A DNA stretch of 64,000 nt from assembly GCA_019022495.1 (NCBI GenBank), contig JAFEKR010000017.1:434001-498000 (forward strand), read 5' to 3'. Below the pieces are notes generated by a model, which was given only the letters and a program-made list of their open reading frames with translations, made no database searches and was not told where the DNA came from. Positions 22,812 through 31,999 of this stretch are shown here, one piece after another. The translations under genes were made by a program, and so were the position numbers. Every line of letters begins with the position of its first letter. The first letter of the stretch is position 1. The DNA is from Epichloe hybrida (Eukaryota > Ascomycota > Sordariomycetes > Hypocreales > Clavicipitaceae).

Positions 22812-23337
22812 TCAGGGACGCCGAATTAAAGGGCACCATTAAAGGCATTGTTGCGCTCACTCCGTGGCTCGTACATCCTGATGGGGTCCCTCAGAAGTAC
22901 AGTCGACAATACAAGAAGCACCTCGACCATCCTGACCGAAAAGCAGTGCCGGGTCCTGACGTCAATGCCATGGTAACTTTTGCCAAGGAGTCTGGTGCCA
23001 TGGCTGGAGACGCAGATACGTTTCCGCTCAATGCTGTCGCGGAGGAGAGAACTTCGTTTCCTCCCACGTTTATCGTATCAGCGGAGTGTGATGTCCTGTA
23101 CGGAGAAGCGAAGCTTATGGAAGAGGCTCTGAGCGAGGCTGGGACTTTTGTAAAACATGATGCGTACGAGGGGCTGCCACACTACGTGAGTATTGGATCT
23201 ATAATTTTCTAAACTTTTGAATAGCGGCTTACAAAGAGGCGACCAGCTCTGGGGTGTTTCATTCTTGGCCCGATAGTCAGACGTTCGTTCAAAAAGACCT
23301 GGTTGAATCTTTGAAATGGCTGAAATCACAAACCTAG
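22790..23337 (+). pseudogene. Alpha/beta hydrolase (fold-3 esterase-like), 3' half only
   Basis: The open frame starts near 22,790 without an ATG and reads IKGIVALTPWLVHPDG, PPTFIVSAECDVLYGEA and YEGLPHY. It continues after an intron (23,186-23,238, GTGAGT...AAGAG; acceptor chosen to keep frame) with SGVFHSWPDSQTFV and VESLKWLKSQT before the stop at 23,335. The acid (SAECD) and base (GLPHY, His) of the catalytic triad are there. The HGGG oxyanion box and the GDSxGG nucleophile elbow that should precede LTPW are gone, so it cannot be a working esterase. The loss point abuts the 5' loss point of the acyltransferase on the other strand. Confidence 0.78.
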
Positions 23338-23873
23338 AGCTGGGGCACGACCTCTATCTGCATGTGGTCTGGAAACTTTGTATGCAAAGCTAGAGAATGG
23401 CGATTGAAGAATTTTGTGTCCGTTTCTTCTCGAATTTCATGCCTGACTGGAAACAAATGTCCATCTTTGAGTCATCTACGTTGCAAGGTCAACGAAATAC
23501 AGAGAATTTTTTGCAATGCATAAATGATCTGTGTTCTCCGTCCTTGTAGCAAAGCTGAATCGAGGGTCTTGAGCCAATCGAGATTGATTGCCACATTTTA
23601 TGAGGAGAATCAACGAGAATCACGAGAATCACGAGACCAAAGTGCGACCTCAGCCACTCTACATTCTGCAGCTCCAGCCACGTGTGGTTTCGCCAGTGCG
23701 GCCTTGTTTTGACGCCTTGTTGTTGTTGACGCATCTTCCCACTCGCGCGCGCGCTGGCCAAACCTTTACGAACAAACAGCTCCATGACACATGTTTCCTG
23801 GCAACGCCTTCGCAACTTCAACCCTCTGCAATCGCTTGGCTCTCTCTTCCAATCTCCATCGGACTCTGCCGAA
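23338..23873. other. Intergenic, 5' region of the HP1 gene
   Basis: No coding region seen. A short direct repeat of cacgagaat lies near 23,615-23,632, and there are CT-rich tracts before the HP1 start. Confidence 0.6.
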
Positions 23874-25065
23874 ATGCCTCCAGGTACGTCCGACATCCAA
23901 TGCGACTGCAACGTCCGCTCCCCAGCAGCGCTTGCCAGTCTTGACGTTGCGAAAACCAGCGCAACAATGCTGGCAGCGCGCCATCTGACAATCCCCTAGC
24001 TCTGAGCGATGAAGAGACCTCCGACCGGGAGGTGCAGCCGTCTGCAGCTCGTTCTTCCCGCAGTTCACGCTCTGCTGCCGACGATGCTGTGATTCAAGAC
24101 GAACCTGTAGCCGCCGCCGCCGCCGCCGCCGCCGCCGCGACGCCAGACGTTGCCGGAAGCAATGGCAGTGAAGACGAGGACAACGAGGGAGAAGACATGG
24201 AAGAGGACGAGTATGTGACGGCTACGCTTGCTCATTGCAGGACCCCAATGACTGACATTAATGCAGATTCATCGTCGAGTCGATCAAGAACCACATGATT
24301 GATGAGGATGTGAGTGTGCCACCAGGCCCAATAGGTCGGCAGTGAGCATCATCGAGCTGACAGCATCATGCAGGGAACACTGAAATTCCAGGTCAAATGG
24401 GAAGGATATGATTCCAAGAAGGATCTCACCTGGGAACCAGAGGAAAATCTGGAGTGAGTACACAATGTACAATCTGGGGACGTGAGCGATGAACGAATCA
24501 CGCTGACTGTGGGCGTCAAAAAAAAACCAGGGAAACGGCGCACATGATCCTGGATGAGTATTTCGAAGCCATTGGCGGAAGAGAAAAGATCTTTGAACAG
24601 ACAGAAAAGGCGGCAAGAGGTAAGAAGAGAGGAAGAGGCGCATCCAATGCGGGCGGCAATGCAACAAAGCGTTCACGGAGGAACGGCACGCATCCAGCGG
24701 ACTCGACGCCTCCCGCATCCGCACCAAAGCAGTGGGCACCTCCGGCTGGGTCTTGGGAGGAAGATATTGCCACCATTGACGCTTGTGAGGAGGAGAGCAG
24801 CGGCCGGCTCGTCGTCTTTCTTATTTGGAAAAACGGCATGAAGACCAAGCATGAAACTGGAGTCATTTACAAGAAATGTCCACAAAAGGTAGGCGCTCTC
24901 TCTCGCTCACACACATACACACACACCTCGGACCTTTGATTGGGTCAGGGAGCAGTAAGACGGGAGGCGCAAGTATTGTTGGCTGACGGCTGTGATGAAA
25001 CCCAGATGCTGCAATTTTATGAGAGACATGTGAAAATTATCAGAGACGACGCCAAATCGGTCTGA
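23874..25065 (+). CDS. Heterochromatin protein 1 (chromodomain plus chromoshadow domain)
   Basis: Six exons: 23,874-23,883; 24,000-24,210; 24,267-24,309; 24,374-24,453; 24,531-24,888; 25,006-25,065. They give 253 residues in frame (MPPALSDEETSD... to RDDAKSV). The chromodomain spans about residues 74-125: FIVESIKNHMI, VKWEGY and LTWEPEENL supply the aromatic cage that binds methylated H3K9. A chromoshadow domain spans about 190-250 (WEEDIATID, VVFLIWKNGMKTKHE, MLQFYERHVKII), the dimerisation and partner-binding module. Between them is a basic hinge (KKRGRG, KRSRRN). The N-terminal arm has acidic runs and a polyalanine tract encoded by a GCC repeat at about 24,112-24,139. HP1 reads the H3K9me mark and in fungi is needed for heterochromatin and RIP-linked DNA methylation. 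The tiny 10-nt first exon is inferred from family starts. Confidence 0.93.
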
Positions 25066-25980
25066 GGAATTCGAGGAAAGATGAGGGCGGTCAAGGAGTA
25101 AATTTTGTTCCATCTTTGATCGATTTTTTTTTTTCTTTCTTTGTTTTTCCTCCTTACCGTTACCGAGACGGTGTGTTGGTCGATCGGGGGCTCATGGAAA
25201 GCGTCGTGTTTTGTTCCTTTCAGATGGCTTAGGGACTGCACGAGAATGCCTGGGCCCGGAGTAGGGCCATTCACACTGGGGCGGGCACTGGAGAGCTTAC
25301 TACATGAAGTTTTGAAAATGGGATCTTGTTCAGAGAATTTCAAAGTGACGATGCATTTGTGCTTTACCGTGAGGAAAAGGGCGTCGCGACATGGGCATGC
25401 ATCGGGCACTCGGAGCAGAGGGGGTTGGGTAGGTTGGGTTGGTTGATTGGATTGGGTTGGGGGCCCATCAGGTCTCACCAGGCCCCACAGCAGCGGCCTC
25501 ACAGCAGCGGCCTGAGCCCCTGTATCCCCTGTATCCCCTGTATTTCCAGGGACGTCCCTCCAGCCATGGCATTTTTTTCTTTCATCGAGTTTGGTCGCGT
25601 GTAAAGCCGGTGGCGGGGCAACCAACTATATCAGCAACTCCAACCGCCTCGCCATCCTCTGCCCTGCTCTGCTCTGCTCTGCCCTCTCCATTCCAGTCAG
25701 TCTGCCCTGTTTGCGAATTATCCGTCCGTTGTCTGTTCTTTATCGCCGAGGAATATCTTCAATTTGGCTTGGCTTCCGGAACACCCGACTCCAACATATC
25801 CCGCGCTCCAGTGCCACCGGGGAAATCTCCCCCCCCCCCCACCCGCGAATAGCTTCAACTGCACCAAGGCGTCGTTGCTCACACCCCAATACAATACGCC
25901 ATCCTTTTTTTTCTTTCAACATAGCATCATCCGCTTAATACCGCGAAACTTGCCCGCTGCCAACCCCGCCACCCGCAACA
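25066..25980. other. Intergenic: HP1 3' region and 5' region of the small membrane protein gene
   Basis: No protein-family match. It contains short low-complexity tracts: ggttggg-type repeats near 25,421-25,465, two cagcagcggcctca copies near 25,490-25,514, gtatcccct repeats near 25,520-25,545, and a pyrimidine-rich promoter or leader with repeated ctctg (25,668-25,690). Confidence 0.55.
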
Positions 25981-26148
25981 ATGGTGCAACGAAACCACGT
26001 CATCGCCATCATCATCATCGTCCTCTTCGTCGTCCTCTTCGTCGTCGCAGTCGTCATCTACAAAGTCGTCCATTACGTCAGGAGAGATCTGAGCGTCACG
26101 TCCAGCGAGAGCAGCAGCAGCGGCGGCTCGCATTCGATAGTGGACTAG
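25981..26148 (+). CDS. 55-residue single-pass membrane protein, hypothetical
   Basis: An ATG-to-TAG frame of 55 codons. Residues 1-6 are polar and basic (MVQRNH). Residues 7-27 are one uninterrupted hydrophobic stretch built of Val, Ile, Leu and Phe, long enough for one membrane helix. It is followed by YKVVHYVRRDL and a Ser/Gly-rich tail to residue 55 (SSESSSSGGSHSIVD). The Arg-Arg after the helix predicts a cytosolic C terminus. The ATG context CAACAATGG is good, and a long pyrimidine-rich leader precedes it. No other ORF in 25,600-26,400 is more gene-like. I do not recognise a named family; it could be a small regulatory membrane peptide. Val/Ile-rich repeats can also arise from GTC/ATC microsatellites, which lowers confidence. 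Confidence 0.55.
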   Translation: MVQRNHVIAIIIIVLFVVLFVVAVVIYKVVHYVRRDLSVTSSESSSSGGSHSIVD

Positions 26149-26957
26149 TCTGGCGGCGGAGGAGACGCCGGTGATTTGAGGGAATTTTTTTTTTTTTCTG
26201 GCTGCCCTAGCGAATTACGGGGGTTCATTTTGACTGCGAATCCCGAGAGACGAATATAGGATCGGGGTCCATGGATAGCATTTTGGAAAAGCGGCGTGGG
26301 CCTTTTTTTTTGGGGGAAACGTTGCATGGGAACGAACTGGCTTGGTGTTTTGGGGTTTCGCATCCGGCATGTATGTATTTGGGCTTTTCATGACAGACGA
26401 GGTTGGGGATGGGAGGATGGGCTTTATGATAAAGATGTTAGGAATGGGAGGATGAACTTCATGGCAAAGATGATGTTAGGAATAGGCGGATGGACTTCAT
26501 GACAAAGACAATATTGGGAATGGGATGATTGGGCTTGTACAAGGGTATATATACTACGAGCTCGTGGGAAATTATCATCTTCGTTTGTTCGTGCAAAGAG
26601 TTTAGGTCTCCCGTAGACGACAAGCAAATACCTTTGTTCAGACGGTGTTTGGGCGTGTTCAAGATGTCCTGCTTGGCGCCGCATCCCGTCATGACGAGCC
26701 AGGCATGCCGGGGCATAGAATTGATGAGCCAAAGGAATGGCTAAGCGGGACCATATTTCCGTACTCGGGACTAGGGAGGCAAACACTCTTTTGGGCAATT
26801 TACGTTTACCATGTCTGCGTCACTCATTAACAAGTATATGCAGCACAAGGATTTTCAAAGCACTGATTCAGCAAATATCAAGCTCTGTAGTGAATATCTA
26901 GACAAGCTCGAGGGGCAAACGGCAAAACAAGCAAAGCACACTCGGCCATGACAAGAA
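26149..26957. other. Intergenic with a 38-bp tandem repeat
   Basis: No gene recognised. It lies between the small membrane protein gene and the 3' end of the secreted-protein gene. Confidence 0.55.
26411..26521. repeat. 35-38-bp tandem repeat, three copies
   Basis: Units 26,411-26,445, 26,446-26,483 and 26,484-26,521, each of the form gggaggatg...cttcatg.caaagat...ttaggaat, with about 70-85% identity. A partial fourth copy follows. Confidence 0.8.
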
Positions 26958-28201
26958 TTAGTCGTCCAGGCCGTCGCCGCCCTCCTGAGCAGCAGCGACG
27001 TCGTTGGTGGTGGCACTGGCCTCGGCCGCAGCGGGCTCTTCTTGCTGCTCGTTTCCATCCGCAAAGGCGGTCACATTGTCGGTAGCCTGAGCAGCCTCAG
27101 AGGCGGACACATCGCCAGTAGTCTCAGCAGCCTCAAAGGCGGATACATCGTCGGTAGCCTCAGCAGCCTCAAAAGCCGCGCCGCCGTCGGCCTCGGCTTC
27201 GGCGCTTCCCTCGTCGCGGCCAAAGACGGCAGCTTCTTCATCATCCGCGGCCGCGGCGGCAAAGACTCCCGAGTCTTCGCCCTCCTGACGAGCAAAGAGG
27301 ATGGCAGCATCATCGGCAGTGTCGTCGGCAACAGCATCCCCATCCCGCTTCACAAAGACAAAATCCACGCCACGCTCCTGGAGGAAGTCCTCGACGCCAC
27401 TGAAGGGCTGGAAGGAGTCGAGCTGTTGTTCCTGGCGCTTGATGAAGCGATCGGGCACGGCGCGGACCTGCTCGTCCACCTGGTCCAGATCGGCGCGACG
27501 GTGGTTGTGCTTGTTGCTCTGCGTCTTTCTGTTGTTCTTGTTGTTCTTGGCGTTGGCCCTGGCCGCCCCTCTCTTGCCGCCCTTTCTGACCCTTCTCTTG
27601 CCGCCCTTCTTGCCTCTCTTGCCGCCCTTCTTGGCCCTTGTCCTGGTGCGCTTCTTGCCTCTCTTGCCGCCTTTCCTGGCCCTTGTCCTGGTGCCCTTCT
27701 TGACCCTTCTCTTGCCGCGCTTCTTGCCTCGGCCTCTGCCACGCTTCTTGGCTGCCTGTGCTTTTCCTCCTTTTCCTCTTTTGCTGAGGGCGTCGTCGTC
27801 GCTGGCGCCAATGTCTTCGCCGTCGTTGCTGGTCTGGACATCTTTGCCGGCATCCTTGGTGCCGGATTGGACGCCCGTAGCAGAGGGTGGTGGGGAATTG
27901 TTGTCGCCGTCGTTCACGTTGCCGACTCCGTTGGCCGGAGTGCTGGAACTATTTCCATTGCTGGAACCGTGAGCGTCCAGGGCTCCGGCGAATTCAGAGA
28001 CGCCAGAGGTAGCTAGTTGGTTGTTAGTAGAGTCATTCTCGTCTTCCTGTCTCTTCGGTATGGGGTTGGGAGGGGGGGGCTTCAGAAGAGGCAAAGCTTA
28101 CCCTGGTCATTCTGTCCCTCATCGACAGAAGTAGCAGGCAGAGCGGTGGCGAGCTGCGTCGAGATGACCACGGCATAGGTGAAGAGCTCGGAGACCTTCA
28201 T
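26958..28201 (-). CDS. Secreted charge-segregated protein with Lys-Arg cleavage-type sites
   Basis: Exon 1 28,102-28,201, intron 28,013-28,101 (89 nt, GTAAGC...TACTAAC...CAACTAG), exon 2 26,958-28,012; 384 residues. The TACTAAC branch point sits 7 nt before the acceptor, and the splice restores frame (GQNDQ-ATSGVSEF). The protein starts with a signal peptide (MKVSELFTYAVVISTQLATA, likely cut after LPA). A Ser/Asn/Gly/Asp-rich stretch follows, then a strongly basic block (about residues 115-200) made of KKGGKRGKK, RTRARKGG and similar short repeats. The C-terminal half is acidic and Ala-rich, with repeats of the type AAEATDDVSAFE. Dibasic sites (LSKR-GKGG, FIKR-QEQQ, FVKR-DGDA) suggest Kex2 processing in the Golgi. 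No enzyme domain is visible and I recognise no named family. The long antisense frame over the same region is a mirror of the biased codons. Confidence 0.8.
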
Positions 28202-30133
28202 GATGGTGGGGGATGGGGATGAGGTATATGATTAATAAGTCTGTGGCCAGCACAACGATGACAAGGAAATGAATAAATAAAGGTATTAAGCTTGATGAGG
28301 GAGGGAGCACAGCTCTCCTGGCCACAAGTACACGAGTAAAGGAGAACAGAAGTAGACGACTCGGTCACAGACCCAGCCGATTCTTGATGTCTTGATTGAT
28401 GGATGAGGAATGAAGTGCTTGAGAGATGGGTTGATGAATCCCATTTCATTGACGGGGCGGCCACACATGGTCTTATAGAGTTTTTTTTTTTTTTTCTCTT
28501 TTCTTTCGTCTTCGTTTGCTTGGCTCAGCGACTCGTGGCGCCGTCCCCATGATGGTGGTTTCATTTCTTTCCTTTCCAGAAGGGATAGAAACAAGACCAA
28601 GCCTCGTCATTCATGACCTGGATGGTTTTCCGTAGGTTGTTAACAGTGGAGACGGTGACGGTGGCATGACGGCAAATGATTCGTGCCCGGAGTAAACAAA
28701 AGTCAAGTTGCCTGCTTAGTCCGTCTCAAGTCCGGTCCACTTGTCCGGAAGTCGCTCACGCTTTCTCTCTCCTCTCTCTTTATTTTTCTCTTTGGTCAAT
28801 TGCCGGATTCCCAAACCCCGATTCAGGTATCTTTTTCCCATGACATGACATGCCGCGGACGCCTCACGACTGACGGCCAGCCCAGCAGCTCAGTTTCGAG
28901 CCCGGCGCCGTGGATGTGGCCGTGGACGTGGCCGTGGACGTGGCCGTGGACGTCGACGTCGAAACGAGCCGAACAATGGCATTCAAGATGTCCGGGCCGG
29001 TTTGGAAGCCATTGCCGGCGCATAAATGGTTTTCGGGCACTCCAGACACCTGACTGACTGATGCGCGCGAGCCGCTCGTCGTGAAGGTGAAGGTGATCAT
29101 CATGGCCGTGATGATTGATCATCAACCATGTCGCTTGTTTCCCGTTGTTTTCGACCGTTGGGAAAACAGCGGGAAGCGCAGACAATGGCCCCGTCGTATC
29201 TCAAGGGGGGCCTGATGCAGAGCTGCGCCGATGATGTTTTGCCTCTGGTGACATGGTCCCTTTACTATGAGGGATATAGCTTATAATATCATGTTCTTCT
29301 ATATTCTGTATGAATCCAATCAAGGAGGAGACTTACTTGCTGGCAAGAGCAACATCTACGCTACGCTTGTCGGGAACGGCGCCGCAAGATATCCAGACGG
29401 TGCGCAAGATTCTTCTTCTCCACGTGTCGCTTGTTCCTGTTCGCTCTCCCGGCGCGCCAAAAACGTCGACGTTTGAAACATGGCGTCTCCTCTGCATTTG
29501 CATGACGACCAGCGATTCTGATCCACACGAGAACAGGCCAAACAAAGATGATTCAGGTTCGGTCCTTGTGCATGCCACAATCGGGTGATTTAGCGTGCTG
29601 CACATCAACACATGACGAGATTCTATTTCTATTTTCATCTTTTCATCTTGTTTGCGGGACCGCAAGTCCGCGTTACACACGTCGTCTCTACTCAGTCCCG
29701 TCTCGTCTCTGCCCAGCGACACCAGATGTGTCTCACCAGCTTCTGATAACGACTCAGCCTTGCTCTCTGGATGGCTGTACGGATGGCGACGAATGTCGAA
29801 TCACTCGATTTTTTTGATTTTTTTTTTGCCCTCAATGCAAACGTGATGCCACCACCACCCCCGCGCATGGGGGAATGGGGGGTCATCTTTTTCTTGGGCG
29901 TTGTCGCGTCTCCTCGTTTCACCGCTCAAGGTACCGCTCACCATAAAACCCGATGAAGAAATGGAGATGCGTGAGTGAACGCATGATGCAAGTTTGTCCA
30001 TTGACAAAAAACCTGGGGCGGCATCGAGTCGGACATCAGAAGCTATGTAGGCTCTTGGTCTTGGCCGCCGGTACCGACCGTGTTTCATAAAAACGAAAAA
30101 AAAAAAAAAAAACTCACCCGCCTACACCCACCT
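28202..30133. other. Long intergenic region
   Basis: About 1.9 kb without a recognisable gene. It holds the promoter of the secreted-protein gene (T-rich tract near 28,481-28,500), a 12-bp minisatellite and several poly-T/poly-A runs (29,809-29,826; 30,096-30,112). Short frames on both strands show no family resemblance. Confidence 0.55.
28909..28956. repeat. 12-bp tandem repeat (cgtggacgtggc), four copies
   Basis: Four consecutive 12-bp units from 28,909, the first and last with one to three changes. On the minus strand it reads as Thr/Ser/Ala repeats, but no gene is supported. Confidence 0.85.
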
Positions 30134-31300
30134 TCACCAGCTCGTCAGCCCCTTCGCTCTGTCGAAACCCCCGCGTAGTTGCCTCTCAGGCTTGACCACC
30201 TTGCCCTTGAGAACCGTGTACCGCACGAGGTTCTCGCAGTCTTCCGGTCTAACCCTCGCCAGCCAGATGCACTGCGCGGCCCCGACATCCGGCAAGTCCG
30301 AGTCCGTGCGGCCATCCGGGGAGGAGGCGCTGGCGTTCCCAGACACGTCGTCGTCCTGGCCAAAGGCATTGGGCCGGCGGTAGACCATGACGTTGGCAGA
30401 GTACTTGTGTCCGCCGACGTGGCTGATGAAGTAGATGGCCACTCCGCCGGGCCGCTCGTCGTGCGTGTCCCGGTAGAGGCCCAGCGGTCGCAGATGGCGT
30501 TCCAGTTCCTTGCGCAGCAGGGGAGCACTCTGGCCGCAGCGCGCGTCTCGCCTCCCCTGGCTGCACATGAGGACGACGGCGCTGTGAGGGCACGCCTTGG
30601 TTTCCAGGACGGGGGCGCCCGGGTCTGCGCTCGCCACGGACGCCGGGAGGAGGGAGGGCACCAGGGGCGACTCGCTGGTGGGACATTTGTCGACGAGCTC
30701 GCGGATGAGGGTGCCGACGTTGCGCGGGTCGACGTTTTGCACCAAGGTGAAGGCCGGGAGGAGGAGGACCGTCGTGGGCTCCGAGTAGTCGCATGTGTCG
30801 CCTGGCGTGGCCATGTTGGATGCCGAGACCATGAGCCTCTTTTTTGGTTGTTGTCGTTGTTGCCGTTGTTGCCTCGTTGTCAGTCCATGTTGGCAATGAC
30901 ACGAGTCTCATCAAGTTGTCATTGAGTTTTTTTGGTTTTTGTTTCCTCGGGACGACTCACTCACCCCATTTGTCGGTCCGTCCGCCTTCGCAATCGCCTT
31001 CATCACGCTCCCTTTCTCATCCGCCACATCCCTCGTCCAGTCCGTCTTGCCCGTCGCGACCAGCACATGCGTGCTCCACCCGTTGACCTGCCCGTACAAG
31101 ACGTCGTCCTCATCAATCTTGAACCCTCTCGGGTACCGAACCGAGCAGCTCTCGCAGTCGCGCAGGCAGTCGTCGCCGTCCACGGCCGGGTCCGTCTTGG
31201 CGAACAGTTCATCGCGAGCCGCCGCCGTGCGTTTGCCGCCGCCAAGCACAGACGACACGAGGGATCTGAGTGAGACGGCCATTTTCTGCTTCGCGGGCAT
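30134..31300 (-). CDS. Apd1/Aim32-type (sucrase/ferredoxin-like) [2Fe-2S] protein
   Basis: Exon 1 30,965-31,300, intron 30,839-30,964 (126 nt, GTGAGT...AAAAAAG), exon 2 30,134-30,838; 346 residues. The acceptor was chosen because it keeps frame (GPTNG-RLMVSASN). The N-terminal part has DCLRDCESCS (Cys 45, 49, 52) and YPRGFKIDEDDVLYGQVNGWSTHV. The C-terminal thioredoxin-like ferredoxin part has MCSQGRRDARCG (Cys 204 and 213, C-x8-C) and ISHVGGHKYSANV (His 252 and 256, H-x3-H). That Cys2-His2 set is the bis-histidinyl, non-Rieske [2Fe-2S] ligand pattern of yeast Apd1 and Aim32, linked to redox handling in cytosol or mitochondria. A start at 31,282 (MAVSLRSL) has the better ATG context (AAAATGG) and would remove six residues. 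Three direct repeats lie about 150-240 bp upstream. Confidence 0.88.
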
Positions 31301-31999
31301 GCCGGAGGAAGGAGGGAAACGGAGGGGAGGGTTGGACAAGGGCAAATAGATCAATAACGGAGAGGCTGTTCCGACAGGAAGCTGTTTGCCCGACAGCTTA
31401 CTTGGGTGGGGGACGGCGGAGCGGGGGATTTTTAGAAGCCTGCCAAGCACGCGCATTCGTCATCAGATCCGAAAAAAAAAATCAAGCAAGCGCAATCGTC
31501 ATCAGATCGATCCGAACAAAGCGCATTCCTTATCAGATCCGAAAGTCAGACCGCTCAACGCCGGGGCCCGGTGTCCGGTGCATCATTCGCTGAGGCGGCG
31601 GCCCTTTGTATGATCCAAGGTGGAGCGGATGCAACACCCCCTGCCCAGCCAGCCAGCCAGCCAAATGCTAATACTGGTTACGTAATCCTCCACGGATTAG
31701 TGTACACCGAGGCCGGAGAAGCTCAAGCGTCGGGCTGTTTTGTCCACCAGGTCAGACTCATTCAACAGTCATCTTTGACCGCCGCGATTGTGTGCAACAT
31801 TGCCATTCGTCATTATTTACAAAGGACCAGGTGCAGTTGTCATCTCAGCCCGGTACATGGAAACAAACGCCACATTTCGCAAAACGTGCAAAACCCCCAT
31901 CGTCGCGTGAGCAATACGCCATCAATGTAGATAGATACCCAAACCTCAAAAGGCGAAAAGAAACCCTTCACCGCTTCGGCTTCGCTCATCTTTGCTCGT
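31301..31999. other. Intergenic: Apd1/Aim32-type gene promoter and acyltransferase 3' flank
   Basis: No gene seen. It includes the direct repeats at 31,451-31,543 and a cagccagccagcc run near 31,647-31,662. Confidence 0.6.
31451..31543. promoter_or_regulatory. Three direct repeats gcgcattcgtcatcagatcc upstream of the Apd1/Aim32-type gene
   Basis: Copies at 31,451-31,473, 31,490-31,516 and 31,521-31,543, each ending cagatcc(g)aa. They lie about 150-240 bp upstream of the start on the minus strand. The spacing and conservation of the catcagatc core suggest binding sites, unproven. Confidence 0.4.

Noticed and set aside
27042..28016. Long (324-codon) plus-strand open frame
   Set aside because: It is antisense to the secreted-protein gene, whose Lys/Arg/Gly/Ala-biased codons leave the opposite strand open. 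The minus strand has the signal peptide, intron signals and start context.
28864..29103. Thr/Ser-Ala repeat frame on the minus strand
   Set aside because: It is produced by the 12-bp minisatellite; no signal peptide, intron signals or family match.
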